The notes under the pieces are model-generated. The model was not told the origin of the DNA. It saw only the letters and a list, made by a program, of their open reading frames with translations, and did no database searches. A stretch of DNA of 64,000 bases from Anastrepha obliqua (taxonomy: Eukaryota > Arthropoda > Insecta > Diptera > Tephritidae): NCBI RefSeq assembly GCF_027943255.1, contig NC_072893.1, positions 2,542,001 to 2,606,000 on the forward strand. The letters run 5' to 3'. This document shows positions 11,007-22,011 of the stretch, in pieces; position 1 is the first letter of the stretch; the number at the start of each line of letters is the position of its first letter. The position numbers and the translations under genes are program-made.

Positions 11007-11321
11007 ATGGGGACCGAATCGAGCTCACTCCTTACTGCCGCCAATCCACCAACGGCTAACGACAACTTCAGCAACAACAGCAGCAAAGGCTCAATCCCTA
11101 CCACCCATCCCTACCCATCACCCACCTCGGCGTCAGTAACCTGCACCAAGACGACGCTCTTCATATACTCACCAACGTCCCCTTTACCAACGTCGTCTTC
11201 GTCATTACTATATTTTTTCACCCAATGTCGGTTGGTGACTCTTTTCACATTTCTCAACCTTGTTGTTACTCTTCCGATTAGGTGGTGTGATAGAGTTTTT
11301 TATTCACTTTGCTCACTGTAG
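11007..11321 (+). CDS. Doubtful ORF, Ser/Thr/Pro-rich (possible first coding exon)
   Basis: The frame begins MGTESSSLLTAANPPTANDN and continues with Ser-, Thr- and Pro-rich sequence through about residue 60. A hydrophobic Cys/Leu/Phe stretch follows that looks like non-coding DNA read through. A CAGTAACC string at about 11131 could be a weak splice donor ending a 43-codon exon. No domain is recognised. It lies after the long low-complexity leader-like region and its ATG has a G at +4 but T at -3. It could equally be chance. No product is proposed. Confidence 0.18.
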   Translation: MGTESSSLLTAANPPTANDNFSNNSSKGSIPTTHPYPSPTSASVTCTKTTLFIYSPTSPLPTSSSSLLYFFTQCRLVTLFTFLNLVVTLPIRWCDRVFYSLCSL

Positions 11322-11459
11322 TTCTGCAGCTGCGCTGCCACTGCCACTGTCACTGTCGCTGTCGCAGTTGTCGCACTTGCATTTTTATTTAGTTTTTTAT
11401 TTCGTCTTTTCTCTTCGTAATTTTGTCGTCGAGTGTCATTGGCTGAGTCGCATTTGCTG

Positions 11460-11760
11460 ATGATGTTGTGTTGTTGTTGTGCTTTAGTAGGTGGATATAT
11501 GGCACTGCCTTGCCGGGCGCTGGTATCCGTGTGATGGGTGTTATGTGTTATGTGTTTGAGTTTTGTGAGTAGCGGTTTGTATGCGAGTGCACGTGTGTGT
11601 ATATGAGGGTATAAGCGTTAAAACTGTGCGAATGCGAGCAAATTGTACAACACATATGCATGTGTTTGCATGGAATGTGAATGGGCAAATATGTGTGTAT
11701 GCATGCATGCATATACATATGTGCTCATGTATATGGGAAAACATGGATGTGTAGAGGTAG
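11460..11760. repeat. TG/ATG-rich simple-sequence region
   Basis: Interrupted repeats such as TGTTATGTGTTATGTGTTTG, TGTGTGTATATGAG and ATGCATGCATGCATATACAT. The frames covering it on both strands are by-products of this repetitiveness. Confidence 0.7.
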
Positions 11761-12489
11761 CAGCTAAGCATGGGAGCGTGTGTTCGCCGTGCTTGGCTGG
11801 GTGTGAGTAGCGGCGAGTCTGGTCTGGTATTGCACAAAAGTCGCGCAATTCAATGGCGACACAGCAGCAACTCTGCGACCACGACAACGACAATTGGCGA
11901 CGAGAACGAGAACGAGAACGGTGATACGATAATGTTGCCAATGACCGCTGCGCTTTGTTGTTGTGCCTGTTGTTGAAGGTGCCTGCTGGCTATTTTTCGA
12001 GTTTCACTTCCACCAACGGCAGCGGTCTGCAGAATTCCGCGAAACATTTAACGAACAAAAAAGTTGAAAAATGAAAACAAAGAATTAAACAAACATTAAC
12101 TAATAAGTATCTACGTGTTAATACGGTACTTACGGTATTTGCTCAAACAAGGCATTCGATAATTTTCTCTCTTCTGTCACTGCAGCTATTTAGCAAAACA
12201 ACGGCAAGCAAACACATACAATTTAAGGTGCATTAATGTGTGTGAACTTAACTAAAAAAAAAATTGTTAAAAATAAAAATAAAATTAAGAATAAAGATAA
12301 AGGAAAAGTACTAATCAATAAGTACATTAGAAAAAATATCTACTTACATATGCCCATACCCACGTACATAACATACATATGTTTTGTTATAAAACATATT
12401 CTAAAGTGGCGGTTTCGTTTTTAAATAATTCATCGAAAAGGTATGCCGTGTTTATAGAAAATGAAATGAAACATTAGTGTATAAAGTAT

Positions 12490-12684
12490 TTTAAGCCGAA
12501 CAAACGTGCAACTACAAAATTAAAATTGTTTAATCAACGAAAGCGGGAGCAAATCAACTATAAAAAGAGACATCATTTAAAAAGTGAGCGAGGGGAGCGC
12601 AACGATTTTCAAGCGGAGTGATGTGGAATTACTGTATCTAATATTGCAAAATTTTGGATAGAAGGGCACAGATTACTTTTGCAG
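12490..12684 (+). other. Possible non-coding exon end with splice donor
   Basis: TTTTGCAG/GTGAGCTGA at 12677-12693 is a near-consensus donor (CAG/GTGAG). The preceding 190 bases are less AT-biased than the flanks, and TATAAAG lies at 12480. This would fit an untranslated first exon, but nothing else supports a gene. Confidence 0.18.
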
Positions 12685-12689
12685 GTGAG

Positions 12690-14390
12690 CTGACGCAATG
12701 AATGAATGAAAAAATTTGAAAGAAATGTCAAAAGCCTGTCAGGCAGCATCGCGGATGATTGCTCTAAACCCAAACATACCCTAAAGCATTTAATAGGAAT
12801 TATGGAAGCTAAATTTCTCTATGTACGCTTATGAGGAAATGCGGCAATGTGATGAAAACTTTCAGTTAGAAAAAAGTGATGCATAAGTCTTGCACATTTC
12901 TCCCTTACACTATCCTTATGAAGCGCACAAGAATTCTTAAATAAATGTTTTTCTTTCACAAAATGGTCCATTGCAACTGCAGTAATTAAATTCGTGTTGC
13001 GTGAAATTTACAGAATTTAATTACGCAATTACATGCATCTCAACTGTTTAACGCTCAATAAATTTCTGCTGCAAGTGGGAAGTAAAACTTCCAGCGTACC
13101 CTCTAGTATTCGAACTCAAATGATTGGTAAATTAATTAGAACAGATCGCAAAAGTAACAATTGAAAAAACGCTCAAATGTCAATACACTCAACTATAAAA
13201 CTATTCAAATAAAAAATTCTAATTTGAGAAATAGAAAAAGGACTTAGAATTTGCACAATAAAATACCAACAATTTTTAATTTCTTATGAAAACTTAGATT
13301 TAAATTTAGACGTTTTTCCGGGTCATATTCGATGCTTTTTCATTTTTTTACTTATTAAAATTTGACTTCTTTGGCGTTGCCGGATTTATTTAAAAAAAAA
13401 ATAGTGCGATGGTAAAATGGGTTTTACATGGGTATGCTCTGAAGATTTTTCAAATCCGAGTTCGAGTATTTGGAACTAAGATTTATCACTGTTATAGCTT
13501 CAAGTTTATTGACTATTTAGTTGACTAAACGCCCCTTAATTGTTTTGCAAAAGGCCTTAAAAAAGAATAATTATTTACTTAATAATTTAAGCCGTAAAGC
13601 AAATATTTTTTCTCGGCTACAAAATTCTGTGATGAAAATTAATTGTTCTCCTCTCTGAACCCACTAACCAATTCACATTCTTCTTTATTTTTATTAAAAA
13701 AAATATATAATATTGTCTGCATATGTAAGTGCGTACAGTTTCATGTCACATCCGAACGCCACTCAGCGATTGCCCATTCAATAGATCGCTCCGGTATTAA
13801 AAAACTTTTTCTTTTGTTCGACGTCTCAAACCTGGTCTACTGCGATCAAGAACTAAAGAATTGCGCTTTAAACGAATTTTATTCCCAGAGCTCATAAATA
13901 ACTAATGCCGAGCCCACTGGTATTTCCTTTCAAGTAAGAAGTATTTAGATATTGAAGGATAGTAGTAATGAGTGAATTGAGTTATACAGTGTCTCCTCTT
14001 CTTTCAGCGGCTAAGTGGTTGACAAAGTTTTAAACGAAAGGGCAGAATATTTTCAATATAATTAAAGGGCTGCAAGAAGCTGAACAATATCCCCCTTCAA
14101 AATACGCTATTGCCTTGACATATATTTATATAGTGTTGTTGCTCTCGTTGCAAGCTGAACCTCCAATGCCACTGACTTATCGGAAATCATATATCGGGCG
14201 TTTTCTCTAAGGGTGTCATATTCGAAAATGCTAATATATGAGGAAAAGCGTTTTAAAGTGAAAAATTTGTTATTGATCTGTGCCTAACTGACATTTGATT
14301 GCCCCGGTGTCCCATTTTGGTCACCGAAAAACGTGTTTCTAAAAGCGGACGCCATTCAGCAGACAGTGGCTAACTTTCCAGTGATTTTCC
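12690..14390. other. No gene seen
   Basis: AT-rich DNA. A tRNA-like pair of boxes (TGGTAAAATGGG near 13415 and GAGTTCGAGTAT near 13455) could be a decayed SINE head but the body is not recognisable. Frame 13643-13897 has no motif. Confidence 0.4.
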
Positions 14391-14392
14391 GT

Positions 14393-14510
14393 TATGAAAA
14401 GCTTCTAAAAAGTAAAACTTAAAACAGAGGCGCTGCAGAGGCGGCATAAAACTGTAGGTCGCTCCACTTGTAGAACAACATCAAGACACACGCAAGACGG
14501 GCAGGTTGCA
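14393..14510 (+). repeat. SINE fragment (3' body)
   Basis: ATGAAAAGCTTCTAAAA followed by GGCATAAAACTGTAGGTCGC and GAACAACATCAAGACACACG matches the SINE body downstream of the head, with an internal insertion or divergence between the blocks. The conserved 3' end is missing. Confidence 0.65.
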
Positions 14511-15035
14511 CGGATCTCTGCTCATATACGAGTATATCTATTATATATTACCCTCTAAGTAACAACAATGAATATTTTTCCTAATGAGATGCTGTAGATG
14601 CTATGTAATTCTGCGATATTTAGTTCCTTTGAGGCACTCAAATTTGTGTGGAAAATGTTTAAGCTCTTACGATTTTTAAATACCGCGAACTTCTTGTTTC
14701 CTATATGCTTAACACTCCAGTTTAGGTTTTCTCAATTGAGGTTTAAAATACAAAATAAACTTCGATAAGAGACATTTCGGTTTCTCTATTTTTTATAGAA
14801 TTAACCAAATTGAATAATATGTTTTTTTTTACAAAAAACTGTCTTATCAGTCAATGCAAAAATTAAATAAATAAATCAGGTATATTTTTTACAATTTCGA
14901 AAATCAGGAGAATTTCTTACAATATAGATCAATTATTTGCATGAATAATGGTGTAGCAACGATTGTTTCTATTTTTTCAGTTTTTAAGCTCACGTTGGTC
15001 GAACTCAAATTTTATGTTCTAAGCTTTTGAGTGGG

Positions 15036-15652
15036 AAGGGTACCAAATTATACCTTGAATTCGAAAATGAATGACTGACCAAGTTTAATGTGCACACAAC
15101 AATAAAGATCTTTCATGAAAATGTAGAACATTTTTCGATTCAAAAAATTGGCTTACCACAAATATCTTAACATAGAAGTGAATCTATCTGAATTTACAGA
15201 AAAATTACATCATTTAAGTGTCCACCATGAGCACGTCTACAGCTAAAATCCTCCAAACAGTTGATTCATGAATGCCTAATTGTTGAGAACGTCGAGATAT
15301 CGATGTTCAAGGTTTTCAGCAGCACTTTGCGCTGCAGCAACAACATTCTCAACAGAACGTCCAGTTTTTGGTCTGCCAGTCTTTTTTTTATTCTCGGCAG
15401 AACCAGTTTCTTGACATTATTTCACCAACTTTTGAATTGTGGACTCATTCGAACGATTATTTCCACCAAAACAAAATCAAGAATTTTGCGATAAGTTGTT
15501 CTAAAAGGTCGACCATTTTCATAAAAAGTTTGAATAGTTTTAACGCGTTGCTCTATCTGTAAAATTGTACATCTGTCTACTGGACAATTGTCAAAGATGA
15601 CATACAAAAAATACCGTCTGGGAATTATTCACTACTGACATTTAGGCGTCAC
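15036..15652 (-). mobile_element. Internally deleted Tc1/mariner-like element, copy A
   Basis: The minus strand encodes IEQRVKTIQTFYENGRPFR, an N-terminal helix-turn-helix of Tc1/mariner-like transposases. It then shows TGRPKTGRSVENVVAAAQ and QQLGIHESTVWRIL, and goes directly to RRAHGGHLND, the C-terminal signature. The whole DDE catalytic region is missing. Copy B at 26808-27383 has the same arrangement and the same junction. The left end AAGGGTACCAAATTATACC resembles the right end of copy B; the right end is eroded past GACGCCTAAATGTCAGTAG. Non-autonomous. Confidence 0.72.
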
Positions 15653-16932
15653 TATAATTTAACGAAATTTACGGCATTACATGTAAATATGGAAGGGATG
15701 TACCACTAAAGCATTTATCTGAATAACCGCACTTCAATTTCAATGACTTAAGAGTTTTCAGGTTGCAGTTGCGGTATATACGGGTTCGAAGTGAGAAACC
15801 CCGTAACAGCATAATTTGTGCCGAAAATGAGATTTGCTTACCAGTTGCTCCTGGCATCAAGCGTTATCCATTCATTTATAAAAAAATAGATTGTATAACT
15901 AGCCTGAAATTGCTTCGTTTTATAAAAGAGAGAACCATTTAAAAGACAGGTTTCACTCTCTCCTGTAAAATTTGGTTAACCTCACTTGACTTTGCTTCGC
16001 GCCTTTGTATTTTAAACGACGATATGAAAGTAAAATCAATTGAATTTGGTGTGCCAAAACGTTGCAACCATGCAATTACAAGTATAAAAATTTCCAACTG
16101 TGGAGCTTTTCTTATTAAAACATAATCGAGACCCACACAACAAATGGAGGGAAAATTCCGTTCTAAATTCAGTATTTCTCGCTTATAAACTTTAGGAAAA
16201 CTGTAAGAAACGTTCACCTATTTGAATATACAAAAAAATTACGATTACGCAATGCAAAATTGCTCATTTTCCCGCTTCTGGCACTTAAATTTAATTTTGT
16301 TCTTATCTTAATTAATAAATTTTATGCTGAGACTGATAATATGGAGATGTACTAGTTCGGTCTGTCTACATTCGGTTGAGGCTTTTCAAAACTACTTAGA
16401 GGTCTTTACTAACTAACGAATTCTTGAGTAACATTATTTATTTATTTAATTATAAATAAACAATAAGTTATTTTACAGTGTTTGAACTAAATTTTAAAAT
16501 TAAAAATAATGGTGAAAAACGATTTTGTTGGGTTAACGATTTGACAAAGGGAAATAGTAGGATTTAGTGGAAAGTGGAAGTAGGAGGAAAAGAACAAAGT
16601 ACGCATTAATAAATAATACGTAAGCATTCAAAACAAAAAACTTCTGTTAGGTGTTTGGCAAGGAAGCATTCGAAGAGCAAGTATGTGTACGTGCATCTTA
16701 GCAACTTAGTGAGCAAAGTAATGCAGGAGTTCATTTCTAAAGCGCAATGTATTTCGGATGATTTTGAGCTTTTGTGACAGCGCTTTGAAAGGCGAACAGC
16801 AAAAACAAAGAGCTGACGTTCAAGACAACTGTATTTCTTACTAAACAGGTTAAGTGATCTAGTGAATTGAATTCGTTCAACAAAATATTTGAGTTCACGT
16901 GCGTTAATGGTGAAGCAGCATTAGATATTTTA
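15653..16932. other. No gene recognised
   Basis: AT-rich. A TTATTTATTTATTTAA tract at 16437-16455 resembles the plus-strand start of the minus-strand LINE at 55737, so the following minus-strand DNA may be an old LINE 3' end, but no protein motif confirms it. Confidence 0.35.
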
Positions 16933-17467
16933 CTATAGGGCTTTCCAATAAGAGGTGGCATTTTGATATTTAAAAAAAATGCTATTTTTTAATATAAATG
17001 ATCGGATGCTCATTCTATTATAAAGAGAAAGGTATGCCGTTAATAGTGGAAAATAGCGTCAGGCAAATGACCACCACGACCACGCTTACAGGACAATATC
17101 CTTTTCATGAAATTTTCCATAACCGAGTTGCAAAGTGGCTACCCTATGCCCTCGATAGTCTCTCGAATTCCATCTTTGAGGTCTTGAATCGACCCTGGGC
17201 TGTTGGTGTAGACCTTCTCTTTCACGTGGCCCCAAAGAAAAAAGTCACAAGGTCAATTGGCCAATTGTGATCACCTCTTCGAGAGATAACACGCCCCGGA
17301 AACGTTTCCCGTAAAAGATCAATAGTTTCGTTGCTTGTGAGGCACGTAGCACCGTCTTGTTGAAAATAAACGTTGTCCAGATCAATACCATCCAATTCCG
17401 ACCATAAAAAATCGTTAATCATCTCTCCTGTTGAACACCTAACAGCTGTTATTGGAAAACCGAGTAT
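16933..17467 (-). mobile_element. Internally deleted Tc1/mariner-like element with catalytic-domain remnant
   Basis: The minus-strand frame from 17430 reads MINDFLWSELDGIDLDNVYF then QQDGAT, the second catalytic aspartate motif. A diverged HNWPIDLVTFFF follows where other family members have WPPRSPDLTAPDFF. The C-terminal part continues in other frames (WGHVKEKVYTNSPGSIQDL, then GGHL-like text). The right end ATTGGAAAACCGAGTA and left end CTATAGGGCTTTCCAAT are imperfect inverted repeats, so both ends appear present with the N-terminal half deleted. The family is related to, but distinct from, the intact element at 17930. Confidence 0.62.
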
Positions 17468-17929
17468 TAATAAATCATCAAATTTTATAGCAAATATTTT
17501 TAAGGCAGGACATTTCATACAATGCACGTATCTGGTGATGTTGTTGTAGAGGACATTAAGTTCCAGTCCATCAAAATTGACATACAATTCACGTCCATTC
17601 AATAAGGTTGGTAACAGAAATGTTTGAGCTAAAAGCAGTTGAATTTTCACTGTGGTAAAGTGCTGAATAGCCCATGCCACAGAGCTTGCCTATTGCACTG
17701 TAAATGTGACTATTCCACGATAGAGACTTCTTCCGAGACTTCTGGCACTGTCGACAAATTCTATAGCAGCGTTATTCAATTTTACTTCACTGTAGTCTTC
17801 GAGTTGAAAAGCCTTCTTATAAATAACGATACACTATACTCCGATTTAAAAGTAACCCACTATCACAGGCCCACTTGTTGGCGTGGTCTAAGTTAGTGTT
17901 GAGATTATTAATACAAAAATACATTAATA
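17468..17929. other. No gene recognised
   Basis: The frames on both strands here (e.g. plus 17639-17896) carry no motif. The right end abuts the intact DD41D element. Confidence 0.4.
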
Positions 17930-19244
17930 CAGGGTGGCTGATGAAAGCCGCTACCAAAAAAAAATTGAATAATTTTTTTTCTTTTTAAGTTATCTGTTCA
18001 ATTTTTGTTTTAATTTGCAGATTGATCTTTAAAATTTATTAAAATGGATAACTGGGACACGCAAACAAGAATTTGGATAGTCCACCGCTATCACGCACTG
18101 GAGTCCGTAGTTTTGGTACAGAGAGAGTACAAGCGGATGTTTGGCGGCGATCCCCCGAGCAGATGGACCATAATGAGACTGGTGAATAATTTTGCTGAGC
18201 AAGGAACAGTCGCAAGAAGGCCTTATCATCGAAACCCACCAGTTCGGACGGAGGAAACGATCGCTGCTGTAGCTGCAGCTATACAAAGCAATCCAAGGGT
18301 TTCAACAAGAAGCTTATCTGCTCAACTTGGTGTCAGCCGACAGTCTTTGCAAACAATAATGCACAAAGATCTAGACTTATTTCCCTACAAAATTCAAATG
18401 GTTAACAAACTGAATGCAGCAGACTTGCCGATTCGCTTGGAATTTTGCCAGAAGATCCTGCAAATGGTGGAAGAAGACCAAAACATGTTAAACTGCCTTT
18501 TCATGTCTGATGAGGCCCATTTCGATTTAAACGGCAATGTGAACAAACAAAATTGTCGAATATGGAGTACTTCTAACCCACAGATACTCCACGAGATGGA
18601 ATTGCATCCTCTTCGCGTGACAGTGTGGTGTGCGGTTTCTTCACGCTGTATTGTCGGGCCTTATTTTTTTGAAGAAAATGGTCACACCGTTACGGTTACT
18701 GGAGACCGTTATTTGAAAATGCTGAAAGAATTTTTCTATCCAGAACTACACCGAAAGAGAATTCCTTTCAACTCTGTGTGGTTTCAACAAGATGGGGCAA
18801 CGTCTCACATAGCCCAGGCTGTTATGACAGAGTTGCGACGAAAATTTCCCAATAAACTGATTTCAAGAAACTCCGAATTTCGTTGGCCCCCCAGGTCGCC
18901 TGACCTTACTGCACCTGACTTTTTCTTGTGGGGTTTATGTAAACAAGAAGTTTATAAAACAAAGCCAACAAATTTGGATGAACTAAAACAATCCATTCGG
19001 GCAACAATTGCGGCTATTCCTGTCGCAACTCTCAAAGCAGCAATGAACAACTTTTTACTAAGATGCCGCACTTGTGTCAACGAGCATGGGGGGCATTTAA
19101 ATTCAATTATTTTTAAAACTAGTTAAGCTACATTTAATAAAATTTAATGACCTTCAACTTGAAAAAAAAAAATAAATGAATTCCATACACTAAAAAAAAA
19201 GTTATTTAAGTTTCTTAATGTAGCAAAATTCATCAGCCACCCTG
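17930..19244 (+). mobile_element. Complete DD41D IS630-Tc1-mariner transposon
   Basis: The 1315-bp element is flanked by TA on both sides (17928-17929 and 19245-19246). The ends are inverted repeats: CAGGGTGGCTGATGAA is perfect at both, and GCTAC matches again a few bases in. It contains a single unbroken transposase frame (18044-19126) with about 110 bp of leader and trailer on each side. Nothing is visibly broken, in contrast to all other DNA transposons in the window. The DD41D spacing is shared with the rosa mariner-like lineage of Ceratitis as I recall it; exact family placement needs a search. Confidence 0.92.
18044..19126 (+). CDS. DD41D transposase, intact 360 aa
   Basis: This is a cut-and-paste transposase acting in the nucleus on the CAGGGTGGCTGATGAA ends. 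Residues 1-60 (RIWIVHRYHALESVVLVQRE) form a first helix-turn-helix of the DUF4817 type. Residues 70-110 (AAIQSNPRVSTRSLSAQLGV) form a second. The DDE core follows: D156 in SDEAHFDLNG, D250 in QQDGATSHIA, and D292 in SPDLTAPDFFLWG. Exactly 41 residues lie between the second and third aspartates. The C-terminus ends with the family-typical HGGHLNSIIFKTS. The ATG at 18044 is the first in frame and gives the full N-terminal domain. Length and motif order are normal for the superfamily. Whether it is expressed cannot be judged. Confidence 0.93.
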   Translation: MDNWDTQTRIWIVHRYHALESVVLVQREYKRMFGGDPPSRWTIMRLVNNFAEQGTVARRPYHRNPPVRTEETIAAVAAAIQSNPRVSTRSLSAQLGVSRQSLQTIMHKDLDLFPYKIQMVNKLNAADLPIRLEFCQKILQMVEEDQNMLNCLFMSDEAHFDLNGNVNKQNCRIWSTSNPQILHEMELHPLRVTVWCAVSSRCIVGPYFFEENGHTVTVTGDRYLKMLKEFFYPELHRKRIPFNSVWFQQDGATSHIAQAVMTELRRKFPNKLISRNSEFRWPPRSPDLTAPDFFLWGLCKQEVYKTKPTNLDELKQSIRATIAAIPVATLKAAMNNFLLRCRTCVNEHGGHLNSIIFKTS

Positions 19245-19246
19245 TA

Positions 19247-20072
19247 TATAGCATTAATTAAATTCAGTATAACTGTTTTTGATTCGTGTGCTCTTGTAAT
19301 TCATTGCAAATGCTTTTATTCACTCCAATTCATAAATTTTTCTCCCCCATAGCTCAAGTTCTTATTTGCATTTTTTATATTTAGATAAAATATATTTAAA
19401 ATGAAATGTTTTATTTAATTTCCTCAAGGATATCAGATAATATAATAACATGCTTGGCTTGTATTCACATAAAGAATCCTTTTATAAGATATAGGCTTTG
19501 CTCACTAAAGAAAAAAAATATGTCGGAAAACTATCTTAAGCTTCAGAAAACTACTCATATATAAACTAAAATAAAGTAGTGAATTATTAGTTAGTTAGTT
19601 GCATTACTAGTTTTTGTAGCAGTATGAACTATATTTTTAAACTTATTAATTAAAATTAAAAAGTAAATAAATAGTCAAAACTTATCAATATTTGATGCAC
19701 ACTTGGTGGACGCTGACAGTATGTACGTACATATGTTTAGTTTAGTTTTGTCAAAGGTGAACTTTCTCTTTAAATCCATTTCTAAAAGGAGTGATTTTCT
19801 TTTAGAACAAGAATAGCAATGTGGTCTAGGAGTCGGTCAAACTACAACCCATGAAATATTTTGTGGGAGGACTCACACCCCAGTATGTCTGCCGAAGGTT
19901 AATTTAAAAAAAAGTAGTTATTCGCTTCGTTCAATTAGGTGCACCGGTAATGCTTATAACCGAGGCTTTTCGTGTCAGCATTTCCCGCTTATAAAAATCG
20001 AACCTCGTACATTTTAGACGGTACTTATATCTAGGAAATGCTGAACCGGTCGAGGAAGTATTTGCATTATAA
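19247..20072. other. No gene recognised
   Basis: AT-rich. The stretch 19800-20010 looks repeat-like but matched nothing I could identify. Confidence 0.4.
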
Positions 20073-20545
20073 TAGGTCTATGAATAAGTTCGTGCGGTTT
20101 TTTTTCGAAATTTGAATTTCGGATCATTCCCATGGCTTTTAAACGTTTGGAAATGGTTGATTGATCAACTCCCAAAGTTTTTGCAACCTCTTCTTGCGTT
20201 TGAGCCGGATCTTGATCGAGCAATTCCTCCAATTCGGTATCCATGAACTTTGGCGGCGCACCCTCGCGTTCTTCGTCTTCTAAGCCAAAATCACCACTTT
20301 TAAAGCGTGCAAACCACTTCTGGCACGTTCGCTCAGCTAGAGCATGCTCACCATAAACTTCCACCAAGATACGATGACTTTCGGCTGCTTTTTTCTTCAT
20401 ATTAAAGAATTCCCCGCAAAAACACATTATTTGGCACGAAATTCGACATTTTCAAGTGTGGTAAAAATATTGTTGTTTACGCTTCAAATAAAAAACTTAT
20501 ACTGACGTTTGTGCCTTACGACAGTAGCTCTCCAATGAATGTTTG
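20073..20545 (-). mobile_element. mariner fragment: paired helix-turn-helix joined to 3' end
   Basis: The minus-strand frame at 20400-20105 reads MKKKAAESHRILVEVYGEHA, then RTCQKWFARFKSGDFGLEDE and GAPPKFMDTELEELLDQDPA, then EEVAKTLGVDQSTISKRLKA. This is the N-terminal DNA-binding region of DD34D mariner transposases. The frame then breaks into GGTTTTTTTTCGAA and TAGGTCTATGAATAAGTTCG (20073-20092), a typical mariner terminal sequence. The whole catalytic domain is therefore deleted and the DNA-binding part abuts the 3' end. The 5' terminal repeat is not recognisable, and a MITE lies just beyond at 20552. Confidence 0.75.
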
Positions 20546-20551
20546 GAAATG

Positions 20552-21234
20552 TGGGGGAACACCACTGTGATTTTTCAAAAAAATCAATTTTTGTTTTGCA
20601 TTTTCTTAAAGTAGATATATTCAAAAATATGCTTAAATCTTAAAATCTTGAAAATTGACGAAGTTATACCAAGTACAATAAGTTCCGGTAGTGTTACATA
20701 CAACGGCCAATGAAAACTTTAAACGCGTTTTTCTCAAAACGACTTTTCTGATCCCGGTGGCCTCGATTTCTCGAAGACTTATGAACCGATTTAAAGTTTT
20801 TTTTTAATTTTTGTACATGTGTTGGCTACAGTCGTGCATAGCCGTTTTTAAGAATTCCAAAAATTAATATTTTTTCAAGCTTTTCGAAAACAAAAAACAG
20901 GGTAACAAAACCTGCACCATTTTCTCAAAAAAGAAATAGAAAAAAACCTCCACGTACAACGATAGCCATTGATGTATAGATTAAGAATTTTTTTGGTTTT
21001 TTGCTTGCAGATGATTTTTCACCGCTGTATCGTGGCCACCAGGGAGCATCCGTTTTTTATGACGTCATTGCATTAATATTAATAACAATTGTAATTTTTA
21101 ATATTTTAATAAAAATTTGTGTCAGTATAGTTTTGTTATTATAGTTTGTTCGACTCTCAAATAATCATCCCTACTTATAAAAAAAATTCATGAAAATCAC
21201 TTTATTTTGACGCGTTCACAGTGGAGTTCCCCCT
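20552..21234. mobile_element. MITE with GGGGGAAC ends (683 bp)
   Basis: The left end GGGGGAACACCACTGTGA and the complement of the right end GGGGGAACTCCACTGTGA are 18-base inverted repeats with one mismatch. AATG at 20548-20551 and 21235-21238 is a plausible 4-bp target duplication. No transposase frame. The interior shares ACGCGTTTTTCTCAAAAC (20723-20740) and a GGTTTTTTGCTTGCAG block with the TTAA MITE at 1974-2691, although their terminal repeats differ. Confidence 0.78.
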
Positions 21235-21667
21235 AATGGTACTTTAGAAGGTACAAAGTAGATGTATGCGAGTATAATGAAAGCGCCACCACTGTTTCAA
21301 ATATTATGTAGTCTCAAGAATGAAGGTTTAAACTACAAAATCACTTATGCAAACTTAAAACTGAAGAATTGCACGCAAGGACTAATCTTAATTTCATTTA
21401 ATATTCCTCTAAGCTTCAGTTTCGTTTTGTCATTTCAGAAGTATAAAATATAATTTTAAAATATTCTTGTCCAATTTTCGGATAATTTTTGTTATTCAGT
21501 TACTTATATATGTATAGTGCGGCTGTAGATATATCTGTTGTATTACAATTTGACAACCCCTTTTACATACATTTTTTATTTTTGGTTTAAGAGAAGCTGA
21601 AAATTATTGAATATATCATTCCAATATGCGTTCAAAACTAATTTATGTTTTTATTAATGTTTTTTTA
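21235..21667. other. No gene seen
   Basis: AT-rich; the frame at 21262-21453 has no motif. Confidence 0.45.
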
Positions 21668-21765
21668 TGTTCCTTTTGTGGAACAACATCAAGACGCACA
21701 CCACAAATAGAAGGAAGAACTAGGCCAAACACTTAGCTGTAATGCAAGCGCAAATTATTTATTTT
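21668..21765 (+). repeat. SINE fragment (3' end)
   Basis: TTTTGTGGAACAACATCAAG, then ACACCACAAATAGAAGGAAG and AGGCCAAACACTTAGC, then a diverged GCGCAAATTATT tail. This is the 3' third of the SINE. Confidence 0.72.
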
Positions 21766-22011
21766 TTATGTATATTTAAAAAACGAATATTACAATATTT
21801 ATATATGTATATATGTGACTAACCCTTTAAGCATTTTTTATTTTATTTTGAAAATGTCCACGAGTGTGCTTAATTATTTTTTGGTGATGACTAGTATACT
21901 CGACGAAAGTGTCCGGCTTCAAAGTGCTAAAAGGAATTTATTAGAATGATTTAACTAAGTTTATTCGATTATGTATGCAGTGTTTTCTAAAATGTGCTAA
22001 AATTATAAATA

